In this document: piece after piece, positions 8,374-15,522 of the stretch
How positions within the stretch are numbered: the first letter of the stretch is position 1
Layout of the letters: the number at the start of each line of letters is the position of its first letter
Source of the DNA: Streptomyces griseus
GTDB lineage: Bacteria; Actinomycetota; Actinomycetes; Streptomycetales; Streptomycetaceae
DNA length: 52,249 bases
NCBI RefSeq assembly: GCF_900460065.1
Contig: NZ_UAVD01000045.1
Span: 1-52,249, forward strand
Direction: 5' to 3'
Notes under the pieces: model-generated
Database searches by the model: none
Seen by the model: the letters and a program-made list of their open reading frames with translations, nothing else
Told to the model about the DNA's origin: nothing
Made by a program: the position numbers and the translations under genes

Positions 8374-9660
8374 CTAGGCCCCGTCGAGGTAGTTCTTCAG
8401 TCCCGGAACGGTGAGCGTGCCGCCGAACTGGCCGGCCTGGACCACCTTCACCGCGGTGAAGACGGCGAAGGGGACGTTCAGCGGCGGCGGGGTCTCGGGG
8501 CTGAAGGTGACCGGGATGAGGCCGAAGAGATTGCCCTTCAGCTCCTCCGTGTACATCGTCACCTCGCCGTCGCGGATCTCCGACGTCGAGCCGGGGCGCG
8601 ACTTCACATGGCCCGTCGTGCCCGCGGGGCCGACGGTCAGCTGGTGCAGGTCCTTGATGTCGATGGAACTGGCGGTGAACTTCAGCACCTTCTTGATGCT
8701 GCCGTCCGCCTTCCTCACCTCGACGATGCCGTGGTAGTCCAGGCCGTTGAGGGTGAGCCGCGTCGACTCCAGGATCCACGGGTCGGACGGGAGCAGCGGG
8801 ATGCCGGGCTCCAGTTCGGCCGCGGCGAGCGCGTCCGGGTCGGGCTCGGGGCACGGGAAGCGGGGTTTGGCGCCGTCCGGGATGTCCTCGTCCTTCTTGG
8901 GGTCGAGTCCCTTGACGTCCTCGTCGAGCTCCTCAACGTCCTTGCCCGCCTTCCCGGCTGCCTCGCGGATGGCGTCGGCCGTCTTGTCGGACGTCTCCTT
9001 CGCGCGGTCCGCGGCGTCCCCGGCCGGGTCCTTCGGCTCGTCGGACGGCTTCGGGGTCCCGGTCGTGGGGCTCGGGGACGGGCTCGCCGGCTCCTGGGTC
9101 CCGGCCTCGTCGTCCGGCCCGTCGAAGAGGTCCCTGAGCGCGTCGCCGACCCCGAGCGGGTCCAGCGGGTTCTTCGACCTGGTGGGCGTCGGGGTCGCGG
9201 AGGGCGACGCCGCGGGCGCCTCCCCGGCGGACCGCGCCGACTTGTCCGCCTCGGGCGCGGGGTCCTCGTCGGGGCCGGGGGCGGAGCCGCCGGCCGAGGG
9301 CTTCGGAGCCGCCTCGTCGCCCTTGCCTGAGGCGTCGTCCTTCTCGTCCTTCGCCGTGGCCGACGGGGACGGGGTGGCCTCGGGCGACTCGGACGCGCTC
9401 GGCTCGTCGGACCGGGTGACGCACGGTCCGGGCGCGAACGGGATGTCGGCGCGGTCGTCGGCCAGGGCCAGCTTGGGCGTCAGGCCCATGCCCACGAAGA
9501 CCGCCGTCGGCATCGCCGCGAGCGCCAGCGCCTTCTTGCCGCTGGGCAGGTGCAACTTGGTCAGCAGCGACTTCCTGGGGGCCGCGTGACGAGGGCCCTT
9601 GCGCTCGCGGAGGTCGTCGCCGGGGTGGGCGTTCGTCAGCTGTCCGTCGTCACCCCGCAC
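8374..9660 (-). CDS. Secreted acidic Ser/Pro/Asp-rich protein of DUF6230/DUF6114 module
   Basis: A 428-residue protein I cannot assign to a characterised family. Residues 1-40 are basic, 44-60 are hydrophobic, and ALALADD near 64-70 looks like a signal peptidase site, so it is probably exported. Residues 80-270 are low-complexity, rich in Ser, Pro, Asp, Glu and Ala, with a helical KETSDKTADAIREAAGK stretch near 221-238. The only two cysteines, C80 and C270, bracket this region. Residues 290-428 look like a folded beta-rich domain (HGIVEVRKADGS, LKFTASSIDIKDLHQL, DGEVTMYTEELKGN). Start: GTG 9660 behind GGGAGG, overlapping the end of the DUF6114 gene by 11 bases, so it is the third gene of a coupled operon. 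Inference: a cell-wall or surface component. Confidence 0.8.
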   Translation of the reverse strand: MRGDDGQLTNAHPGDDLRERKGPRHAAPRKSLLTKLHLPSGKKALALAAMPTAVFVGMGLTPKLALADDRADIPFAPGPCVTRSDEPSASESPEATPSPSATAKDEKDDASGKGDEAAPKPSAGGSAPGPDEDPAPEADKSARSAGEAPAASPSATPTPTRSKNPLDPLGVGDALRDLFDGPDDEAGTQEPASPSPSPTTGTPKPSDEPKDPAGDAADRAKETSDKTADAIREAAGKAGKDVEELDEDVKGLDPKKDEDIPDGAKPRFPCPEPDPDALAAAELEPGIPLLPSDPWILESTRLTLNGLDYHGIVEVRKADGSIKKVLKFTASSIDIKDLHQLTVGPAGTTGHVKSRPGSTSEIRDGEVTMYTEELKGNLFGLIPVTFSPETPPPLNVPFAVFTAVKVVQAGQFGGTLTVPGLKNYLDGA

Positions 9661-10198
9661 GATGCCTCCCGCCGTCGGCGTCGGCTGCCAGGTCGTACCC
9701 GGAGCCCTGCTGCTGCGGTACGGCCGCTGCCTGGAGCTCGCCCTCGGGACGCTCCGCGTCCGGAACCTCGGCGACCGGGGCCTTCCCGTCCGCGTCCACC
9801 GGCTCGCCCGGGGCCCAGGAAATGGACAGGGCTCCGCCGAGGAGGGCGAAGACGAATCCGATGACGAAGCCGCCGATGTTGGCGACCGGGATGGAGATCA
9901 GCGCGAGCAGGATGGCCGCGACTCCGGCGAAGACCCGCACGATGCTGTGGTACCACATCGTCAGACCCAGCGTGATGAGCAGGACCCCGATGATCAGGGA
10001 CCCGGCGCCGGCCGTGGTGGACATGGCCAGGGTCATGTTGCCGAGCTTCATGCTGGCGTACGGGAAGTAGGCGATGGGAATCCCACCGGCCATGGTGAAC
10101 AGTCCGGCCCAGAACGGCCGGTGGCCCCGCCACGCGCGGAAGCGTCGCCGAAGGACGCGGATGTAGTGCTCGTTCTGCCCTGTGGACTCGGGGCTCAT
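9650..10198 (-). CDS. DUF6114 integral membrane protein
   Basis: A 182-residue protein with a basic cytoplasmic N-terminus (RVLRRRFRAWRGHR) and about four membrane segments between residues 28 and 130 (FWAGLFTMAGGIPIAYF; TTAGAGSLIIGVLLITLGLT; FAGVAAILLALISIPVA; IGGFVIGFVFALLGGAL), then a charged, Gln-rich tail of about 50 residues. It matches the DUF6114 family, which is found beside DUF6230 proteins in actinomycetes; the function is unknown. Start ATG 10198 has GGGAG upstream. It lies between the DUF6230 secreted protein and the acidic secreted protein, which suggests a membrane partner or anchor for one or both. Confidence 0.85.
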   Translation of the reverse strand: MSPESTGQNEHYIRVLRRRFRAWRGHRPFWAGLFTMAGGIPIAYFPYASMKLGNMTLAMSTTAGAGSLIIGVLLITLGLTMWYHSIVRVFAGVAAILLALISIPVANIGGFVIGFVFALLGGALSISWAPGEPVDADGKAPVAEVPDAERPEGELQAAAVPQQQGSGYDLAADADGGRHRAG

Positions 10199-10294
10199 GG
10201 AAAACAGCTCCCTGGAACCGGTACTGCCGTGAGATGGGGAGGGTGGGTGGCCGGAAAGCCCCGCGGGGACGATCCGGCCACCCCGGCCGGAGTG

Positions 10295-10948
10295 CTAGAA
10301 GCACTCCTTGACGCCCGTGTGCAGCCTCAGCTTCAGGTCGCTGAGCTTGAAGGTGCCGGCGGTGGTCGCCCACGCCGTCTGCTCGACCTTGGTCAGGACG
10401 GCGTGGTCGGCGCGCTGCGCGAAGCCGGCCTCGTTGGCCTGGGTGCCGGGCTGGATGCCTATCCCGTTCGGCCGGTCCTTCTTCTTCAGCTCGCCGGCCG
10501 CGACACCGATGTCGATGTTCGTGAACTCGGCGTCGGCGTCCAACTCGGAGACGTCCAGGTAGAGGTTGGTCGCCTTGACCGGATTCTTCGGGTTGGTCCC
10601 GGCGTTCAGCTCAAGGCTGATGCTCTTGCCGATGAACGGAACCTTCGGCGTGACCACCGACTGGCACATGTTGGTGATCGTCGCGCTGCTGAAGCCCGAC
10701 ACCGCGACCGCGTGCGCCGCCTTCTTGCCTTCGAGGTCCTTACCGACCGCGACACTGCCGTACTGGACGAAGTCCTCGCCCTCCAGCCTGTCGGTGCTGA
10801 CCTTGAAGCTCTGCCCCGACACGCTGAACGACGCGGCGAGCGCGCCCTGTGCGAGGCCGACGCCCACCGCCGCCGTGGCGACGACGCTCGGCACCATGAC
10901 CAGAGCGAACCGCTTCCATCTCGTCCCACCGCGAACCTGGGAACTCAT
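10295..10948 (-). CDS. DUF6230 secreted protein
   Basis: A 217-residue exported protein with an N-terminal signal sequence (about 1-39: RWKRF, then a hydrophobic VMVPSVVATAAVGVGLAQG core and ALAASF cleavage region). The mature part is beta-rich with repeated short hydrophobic strands (NPVKATNLYLDVSELDADAE; FTNIDIGVAAGEL; FKLSDLKLRLHTGVKECF). It holds one internal Cys (MCQSV) and one at the extreme C-terminus (KECF). The family is DUF6230; members have been called cholesterol esterase in older Streptomyces annotation, for which I see no catalytic motif. Start: ATG 10948 behind GAAGGAG; the longer frame above it is not coding. It is the first gene of the three-gene operon. Confidence 0.85.
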   Translation of the reverse strand: MSSQVRGGTRWKRFALVMVPSVVATAAVGVGLAQGALAASFSVSGQSFKVSTDRLEGEDFVQYGSVAVGKDLEGKKAAHAVAVSGFSSATITNMCQSVVTPKVPFIGKSISLELNAGTNPKNPVKATNLYLDVSELDADAEFTNIDIGVAAGELKKKDRPNGIGIQPGTQANEAGFAQRADHAVLTKVEQTAWATTAGTFKLSDLKLRLHTGVKECF

Positions 10949-11300
10949 ACTTGCTCCTTCTTCTCGGACGTACATCTCCGGCCGGGCTTCGTGCCCGTCC
11001 TGGGATGGGAGAAGTGCTACGTCCTCGGGAAGGAGAGCGCCCCGTATCGGAGACGTGTCCCGCATCCGATCCACCGGCGTTCACCCCCGAGCGACAACCA
11101 CTGGCCACACGTTCCGCGCGGCCGGCCGGACAGGCCCCGCCCGTGGGCGGGAACCCCCCTGTCCGCGGTCGGCGCCACTGCCGCCGACCACTCGGTGGGG
11201 ACCCAACAGCCCCTCAGCCACCGGCTGGAGACCGGACTGGAGGTATTGGACCGAGCGTGGCCGATCGTGGTCCATTCACGGCCGTGACACAAGGGGGATC

Positions 11301-11316
11301 GTTACTGGCTAGTAAC
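11301..11316. promoter_or_regulatory. Palindrome GTTACT-ggct-AGTAAC
   Basis: Perfect six-base arms with a four-base spacer, about 350 bases upstream of the DUF6230 start. The same TTACT/AGTAA core recurs at 11432-11444. It is a candidate operator of the TetR type. Confidence 0.45.
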
Positions 11317-11431
11317 GGCCCGATAACCACAGGACGACAGGGCGGCATCACACGGCGACACAGGGTGGCACGAAAGGGACATCGGAATCGCGGGAAACTC
11401 CATGGAAACGGGACAGAGCCCCCAACCCGCC

Positions 11432-11444
11432 TTACTGCGAGTAA
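11432..11444. promoter_or_regulatory. Palindrome TTACT-gcg-AGTAA
   Basis: Five-base perfect arms with a three-base spacer. It has the same half-sites as the palindrome 130 bases away, so both may bind one regulator. It lies between the DUF6230 operon and the thioredoxin terminator. Confidence 0.4.
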
Positions 11445-11516
11445 CAGCTTGCATCTTTGTCAAGATTTGGTAAAGCGAAGGCTTCGCGGGCACTTCTTTG
11501 GCGTCAGGACGGCAAA

Positions 11517-11549
11517 ACGGCCGCGCCACCCGGAGGGCGGTGCGGCCGT
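11517..11549 (-). terminator. Intrinsic terminator of thioredoxin-TPR gene
   Basis: ACGGCCGC (11517-11524) pairs with GCGGCCGT (11542-11549) and the stem extends inward with one mismatch. On the minus strand the stem is followed by TTTT. It lies about 50 bases after the stop at 11601. Confidence 0.75.
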
Positions 11550-11600
11550 CTTGTCACATCGGAACAATCGGGCGCGTCCGGAGCGGACGGCGGGCGGTGC

Positions 11601-12572
11601 TCAGAACAGGACGCGGGCCAGCGCGGTGCGCGCCGAGGTGACCCTGGGGTCCTCCGGACCGATCACCTCGAAAAGCTCCAGGAGTCGCAGCCGGGCGGTG
11701 TTCCGGTCGTCCCCGGCCGTGCGGCGGACCGCCTCGACGAGCCGGCCGAAGGCGTCCTCGACATGGCCGCCGACCAGGTCGAGATCGGCGGCGGCGATCT
11801 GGGCGTTCACATCGCCCGGGTGGTCCGCGGCCTCCTTGCGGACCGCCTGCGGGTCCATGCCCTGGACGCGGCCGAGCAACTCCGCCTGGGCCAGGCCGAG
11901 CTTGGCCTCCGGGTTGCCCGGGTCGTCGGCGAGGACGTTCTTGTACGCCTGGACCGCGCCGCCGAAGTCATTGGCGTCGAGCGCGGACGCGGCGGCCTCC
12001 AGCGCGGCGTCGTACGGGCCGGCCGGCGCCTCGGCGGGAGACGCGTCCGCGGGGGCGGCGTCCGGGTCGACGGCGATCCCGGTCAGCCCGAAGCGCTCCT
12101 CGCCGACCTGGATCAGCTGGTCCAGCGTCTCGCGGATCTGGGCCTCGGGGGCCGCGCCCTGGAACAGCGGGAGGGCCTGCCCGGCGACGACGGCGAAGAC
12201 CGCCGGGATGCCCTGGATGCCGAACTGCTGCATCAGCATCTGGTTCGCGTCGACATCGACCTTGGCCAGCAGGAAGCGGCCGTTGTACTCGACGGCCAGG
12301 CGCTCCAGCAGGGGGCCCAGCTGCTTGCACGGCTCGCACCACTCGGCCCAGAAGTCGATGACGACGGGGACCTCGGCGGAGCGCTGGAGGACATCGCGCT
12401 CGAAACCGGCTTCGTCGACGTCGATCACCAGGGCGGTGGGCGCGACGGCTCCGGCGCCTCCGGTACGGGCGGCCGCCGCGCGGGCCTGCTCCGCCTTGGC
12501 CTTGGCCTCACCGGCCGCCTTGACGGCGGCGAGGTCGACAACGCCGCTCATGGACATGTTCCTAGGCTGCAT
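11601..12572 (-). CDS. Thioredoxin-fold protein with TPR tail (CnoX/YbbN-like)
   Basis: A 323-residue cytoplasmic protein. An N-terminal Ala/Lys-rich helix (about 10-40) is followed by a thioredoxin domain (about 50-150) with the active site WAEWCEPCK, and by a C-terminal TPR-like helical region (about 190-323: ALDANDFGGAVQAYKNVLAD, GNPEAKLGLAQAELL). The order matches the YbbN/CnoX chaperedoxins, which protect proteins from oxidation. Unlike E. coli CnoX, the CxxC pair is intact, so redox activity is likely. Start ATG 12572 has GGAGG eight bases upstream. It is divergent from a TetR gene across a 450-bp region with two strong palindromes and may be controlled by it. Confidence 0.85.
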   Translation of the reverse strand: MQPRNMSMSGVVDLAAVKAAGEAKAKAEQARAAAARTGGAGAVAPTALVIDVDEAGFERDVLQRSAEVPVVIDFWAEWCEPCKQLGPLLERLAVEYNGRFLLAKVDVDANQMLMQQFGIQGIPAVFAVVAGQALPLFQGAAPEAQIRETLDQLIQVGEERFGLTGIAVDPDAAPADASPAEAPAGPYDAALEAAASALDANDFGGAVQAYKNVLADDPGNPEAKLGLAQAELLGRVQGMDPQAVRKEAADHPGDVNAQIAAADLDLVGGHVEDAFGRLVEAVRRTAGDDRNTARLRLLELFEVIGPEDPRVTSARTALARVLF

Positions 12573-12903
12573 ACGTACATCCTCCCCCCTGAGCACACCG
12601 TTCCGGAAAGCGAGTGCGAGAACCGGACCGGCCCGAGCGCCCCCACCGGCGTGCGGGAGCGGACGGGCCGAGGCGGCCCCGGCTCCCCGAAGCGCCCGTG
12701 GGGCCCGGAGGAACCGGTCGGGCCCCTGAAAGACCCTGGCTGGAACTGACCGGACCCCGAAAGGCCCGGGTGGACCTTCCGGATCCCCATCCGGCCGGTC
12801 CGTGCGGCTCCGGGTCCCCACCCGGCGCCTGGGATCTCCGTGGGGATCCCGGTGGCTGTCGCTCGTTCGTTCCGTGGCGCAGGGGGCGATCCGGCCGCCT
12901 TCC

Positions 12904-12926
12904 TTACGCTACGACCCGTAGCGTAA
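12904..12926. promoter_or_regulatory. 23-bp inverted repeat, likely TetR-family operator
   Basis: Arms TTACGCTACG and CGTAGCGTAA are perfect complements separated by ACC. Length and form match TetR-family operators. It lies about 100 bases upstream of the tetR start and 330 bases upstream of the thioredoxin-TPR start. Confidence 0.6.
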
Positions 12927-12999
12927 CTGCCGATCACCCCGCCCGGACAGGTGATCCCGGTGATCTGTCTCACGGAGACCGGGGCACAACCGTTCGGCC

Positions 13000-13011
13000 T
13001 ACCGGCCGGTA
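13000..13011. promoter_or_regulatory. Palindrome TACCGGCCGGTA overlapping tetR -10
   Basis: A perfect 12-base palindrome that overlaps the first two bases of TATGGT (13010-13015), the candidate -10 box nine bases before the tetR ATG. Its position suits autorepression, though its sequence differs from the 23-bp repeat. Confidence 0.45.
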
Positions 13012-13024
13012 TGGTCACCGCATC

Positions 13025-13651
13025 ATGAACGACAGCGACCCCCGAGCCACCCGCACAGGACGTCCGCGGAGCACCGCGGCCGATGCCGCGATCCTCGAAG
13101 CGACGCGGGCTTCCCTGGTCGATCTCGGCTGGTCGAAGCTGACGATGAGCGATGTGGCGAACCGGGCCGGGGTCGCGAAGACGACCCTCTACCGGCGCTG
13201 GGCGGGCAAGAACGAGCTGGTCGTGGACGCGGTCGCCGTCCTCTTCGACGAGCTGGAACTGCCCGACCGGGGCAGCCTGGCCGCCGACGTGCAGGGCGTC
13301 GTGCTCCAGTTCGCCGCCCTGCTGGAGCGACCGGAGGCCCGTACGGCGCTGATGGCGGTGGTCGCCGAGTCCACCCGCGACGACTCGCTGCGCCTGCGGA
13401 TCCGCTCGGCGATCGTGGACCGGCAGAAGCGGCTGGTGCTGCTGGGCCGGGAACGCGCGCAGGCCCGCGGTGAGCTGCGGTACGAGGACGACTCCTCGGC
13501 CGCCGCGCGCAACGCGGACCTGATCTTCGACGTGATCGCCGGAGCCGTGGTGCACCGCACCCTGGTGAGCGCGGAGCCGGTGGACTCCGCGTGGGCGAGC
13601 GGCTTCACCTCGCTGCTCCTGCTGGGGCTGGCGGGCGCGCAGGCCGGATAG
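13025..13651 (+). CDS. TetR-family transcriptional regulator
   Basis: A 208-residue dimeric repressor type. The DNA-binding domain (about 15-62) reads AADAAILEATRASLVDLGWSK, then MSDVANRAGVAKTTLYRRW with the recognition helix TTLYRRW. The C-terminal ligand and dimer domain (70-208) is helical and of the TetR_C_11-like kind, with no predicted ligand. Start ATG 13025 lies nine bases after TATGGT with no ribosome site, so translation may be leaderless or from a very short leader. It is divergent from the thioredoxin-TPR gene and convergent with icmA; the upstream palindromes point to autoregulation and possible control of the divergent gene. Confidence 0.85.
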   Translation: MNDSDPRATRTGRPRSTAADAAILEATRASLVDLGWSKLTMSDVANRAGVAKTTLYRRWAGKNELVVDAVAVLFDELELPDRGSLAADVQGVVLQFAALLERPEARTALMAVVAESTRDDSLRLRIRSAIVDRQKRLVLLGRERAQARGELRYEDDSSAAARNADLIFDVIAGAVVHRTLVSAEPVDSAWASGFTSLLLLGLAGAQAG

Positions 13652-13676
13652 CCGGGCCCGGCCCCGGAGGCGCGTC

Positions 13677-13715
13677 GCCCCCGGCACCCCGGCGGGAAGC
13701 CGGGGCACCGGGGGC
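13677..13715. terminator. Bidirectional hairpin between tetR and icmA
   Basis: Arms GCCCCCGGcaCCCCGGC and GCCGGGGcaCCGGGGGC pair except for a central two-base bulge, with a short loop. It serves both convergent genes. Confidence 0.75.
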
Positions 13716-13724
13716 GGCGGTCCC

Positions 13725-15425
13725 TCAGAAGCCCGGCGGCTCGGTGTAGACGCCCCACTCGTCGCGCAGCACTCCGCAGATCTCGCCGAGCGTGGCCTCG
13801 GCCCGGACCGCGTCGAGCATCGGCGCGATCATGTTGGAGCCGTCGCGGGCGGCGGCGAGCATCGCGTCCAGCGCGGCGGCGACCTTCGCGTCGTCGCGGG
13901 CGGCCTTGCGGTCGGCGAGCTGGCTGACCTGGTCGCGCTCGACCTCGTGGCTGACCCGGAGGATCTCCAGGTCGCCGGTGACCGAGCCGTGGTGGACGTT
14001 GACGCCGACGACCCGCTTGTCGCCCTTCTCCAGGGCCCGCTGGTACTGGAACGCGGACTCGGCGATCTCGCCGGTGAACCAGCCGTCCTCGATGCCGCGC
14101 AGGATGCCGGAGGTGATCGGCCCGATGGGGTGCTGCCCGTCGGGGTGGGCCCGGGTGCCGCGCTCCTTGATCTGGTCGAAGATCTTCTCGGCCTCGGCCT
14201 CGATCCGGTCGGTGAGCTGCTCGACGTACCAGGAGCCGCCCAGCGGGTCGGCCACGTTGGCGACGCCGGTCTCCTCCATCAGCACCTGCTGGGTGCGCAG
14301 GGCGATCTCGGCGGCCTGCTCGGAGGGGAGCGCGAGGGTCTCGTCGAGGGCGTTGGTGTGCAGCGAGTTGGTGCCGCCGAGGACGGCGGAGAGCGCCTCG
14401 ACCGCGGTGCGCACCACGTTGTTGTACGGCTGCTGCGCGGTGAGGGAGACCCCGGCGGTCTGGGTGTGGAAGCGGAGCCACTGCGCCTTGTCGGTCTTCG
14501 CGCCGTACGTCTCCTTCATCCAGCGGGCCCAGATGCGGCGGGCGGCGCGGAACTTGGCGATCTCCTCGAAGAAGTCCAGGTGGGCGTCGAAGAAGAAGGA
14601 GAGTCCGGGGGCGAAGGTGTCGACGTCCAGACCGCGCGAGAGGCCCAGCTCCACGTAGCCGAAGCCGTCGGCCAGCGTGTACGCCAGCTCCTGCGCGGCC
14701 GTCGCCCCGGCCTCGCGGATGTGGTAGCCGGAGACGGAGAGCGGCTTGTAGGCGGGGATGGAGGCGGCGCAGTGCTCCATCAGGTCGCCGATGAGGCGCA
14801 GGTGGGGCTCGGGCTGGAACAGCCACTCCTTCTGCGCGATGTACTCCTTGAAGATGTCGGTCTGGAGCGTGCCGTTGAGCACGCCCGGATCGACGCCCTG
14901 GCGTTCGGCGGCGACCAGGTACATGCAGAAGACGGGCACGGCCGGGCCGCTGATCGTCATCGACGTGGTGACGTCGCCGAGGGGGATGTCCCCGAAGAGG
15001 ACCTCCATGTCGGCGGCGGAGTCGATGGCGACCCCGCAGTGGCCGACCTCGCCGAGCGAGCGCGGGTCGTCGGAGTCCCGGCCCATCAGCGTCGGCATGT
15101 CGAAGGCGACGCTGAGGCCGCCGCCCCCCGCCGCGAGGATCATCTTGTAGCGCTCGTTGGTCTGCTGGGCGTTGCCGAAGCCGGCGAACTGGCGGATCGT
15201 CCAGGTGCGGCCCCGGTAGCCGGTGGGGTGCAGCCCGCGGGTGAAGGGGTACTCCCCCGGCCAGCCGATCCGCTCGAATCCCTCGTACGTGTCACCGGGG
15301 CGTGGCCCGTACACGGGCTCGACCGGATCGCCGGAGAGCGTGGTGAAGTCCGCGTTCCGCTTGCGGGCCTTGTCGTAGCGGGCCTGCCAGCGGAGGCGGC
15401 CTTCCTCGATCGCGTCAGCGTCCAT
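13725..15425 (-). CDS. icmA: Isobutyryl-CoA mutase large subunit
   Basis: Coenzyme-B12-dependent rearrangement of isobutyryl-CoA and n-butyryl-CoA. The protein has 566 residues, the length I recall for Streptomyces IcmA, and contains the TIM-barrel substrate domain only; the B12-binding domain is on a separate small subunit (IcmB), which is not in the window. Two substrate-pocket positions separate IcmA from methylmalonyl-CoA mutase: Phe80 in TIRQFAGF, where MutB has Tyr, and Gln198 in YIAQKEW, where MutB has the Arg that binds the carboxylate. Both are the IcmA type. Start ATG 15425 lies six bases after a minus-strand TAAATT box within a perfect palindrome. It supplies butyryl-CoA-derived units and links valine breakdown to polyketide precursors. 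Confidence 0.93.
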   Translation of the reverse strand: MDADAIEEGRLRWQARYDKARKRNADFTTLSGDPVEPVYGPRPGDTYEGFERIGWPGEYPFTRGLHPTGYRGRTWTIRQFAGFGNAQQTNERYKMILAAGGGGLSVAFDMPTLMGRDSDDPRSLGEVGHCGVAIDSAADMEVLFGDIPLGDVTTSMTISGPAVPVFCMYLVAAERQGVDPGVLNGTLQTDIFKEYIAQKEWLFQPEPHLRLIGDLMEHCAASIPAYKPLSVSGYHIREAGATAAQELAYTLADGFGYVELGLSRGLDVDTFAPGLSFFFDAHLDFFEEIAKFRAARRIWARWMKETYGAKTDKAQWLRFHTQTAGVSLTAQQPYNNVVRTAVEALSAVLGGTNSLHTNALDETLALPSEQAAEIALRTQQVLMEETGVANVADPLGGSWYVEQLTDRIEAEAEKIFDQIKERGTRAHPDGQHPIGPITSGILRGIEDGWFTGEIAESAFQYQRALEKGDKRVVGVNVHHGSVTGDLEILRVSHEVERDQVSQLADRKAARDDAKVAAALDAMLAAARDGSNMIAPMLDAVRAEATLGEICGVLRDEWGVYTEPPGF

Positions 15426-15431
15426 GCTTCG

Positions 15432-15437
15432 AATTTA
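15432..15437 (-). promoter_or_regulatory. -10 box TAAATT of icmA
   Basis: On the minus strand TAAATT ends six bases before the icmA ATG, implying leaderless transcription. It overlaps the edge of the 24-bp palindrome, so a bound repressor would block the promoter. Confidence 0.5.
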
Positions 15438-15456
15438 CTAGGACGTCCTAGTAAAT
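15433..15456. promoter_or_regulatory. Perfect 24-bp palindrome at icmA promoter
   Basis: ATTTACTAGGAC is followed directly by its reverse complement GTCCTAGTAAAT. It overlaps the TAAATT box and ends eight bases from the icmA start codon. The AT-rich outer half-sites stand out in this GC-rich DNA. It is a strong candidate operator for a repressor of acyl-CoA metabolism. Confidence 0.7.
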
Positions 15457-15466
15457 GTCGATGGCA

Positions 15467-15497
15467 AACCGCCCGGCGCTTCGCGCGCGGGGCGGTT
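15467..15497 (-). terminator. Hairpin after DUF3817 gene
   Basis: AACCGCCC (15467-15474) pairs with GGGCGGTT (15490-15497), with further inner GC pairing. It lies about 25 bases downstream of the DUF3817 stop and just upstream of the icmA palindrome, separating the two minus-strand units. Confidence 0.6.
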
Positions 15498-15522
15498 CGG
15501 GCCGGTCCGGCAGTCCCGGGGC

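Larger units (their letters stand above)
10949..11600. other. Gene-free region upstream of DUF6230 operon
   Basis: About 650 bases separate the DUF6230 start from the thioredoxin-TPR stop. Short open frames here lack coding bias and ribosome sites. The region holds the two TTACT/AGTAA palindromes and the thioredoxin terminator, listed separately. The stretch 11300-11480 is noticeably less GC-rich than its surroundings, as expected of a long regulatory region or a foreign insert. Confidence 0.6.
12573..13024. other. Thioredoxin-TPR/tetR divergent intergenic region
   Basis: About 450 bases without a gene. It holds the 23-bp inverted repeat at 12904-12926, the palindrome at 13000-13011 and a TATGGT box at 13010-13015. 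Open frames crossing it on both strands are shadows with poor codon bias. The thioredoxin-TPR promoter must lie here but I cannot place its hexamers. Confidence 0.5.

Noticed and set aside
10295..10948. Cholesterol esterase
   Set aside because: No GxSxG or other hydrolase motif is visible; the label seems to be a historic annotation of DUF6230 proteins.
12548..13708. Minus-strand frame across the tetR gene and its promoter region
   Set aside because: It is antisense to a complete TetR protein and includes palindromic promoter DNA; there is no family match.
13725..15425. Methylmalonyl-CoA mutase MutB
   Set aside because: The protein is 566 residues long without a B12 domain and carries Phe80 and Gln198, the IcmA type residues.
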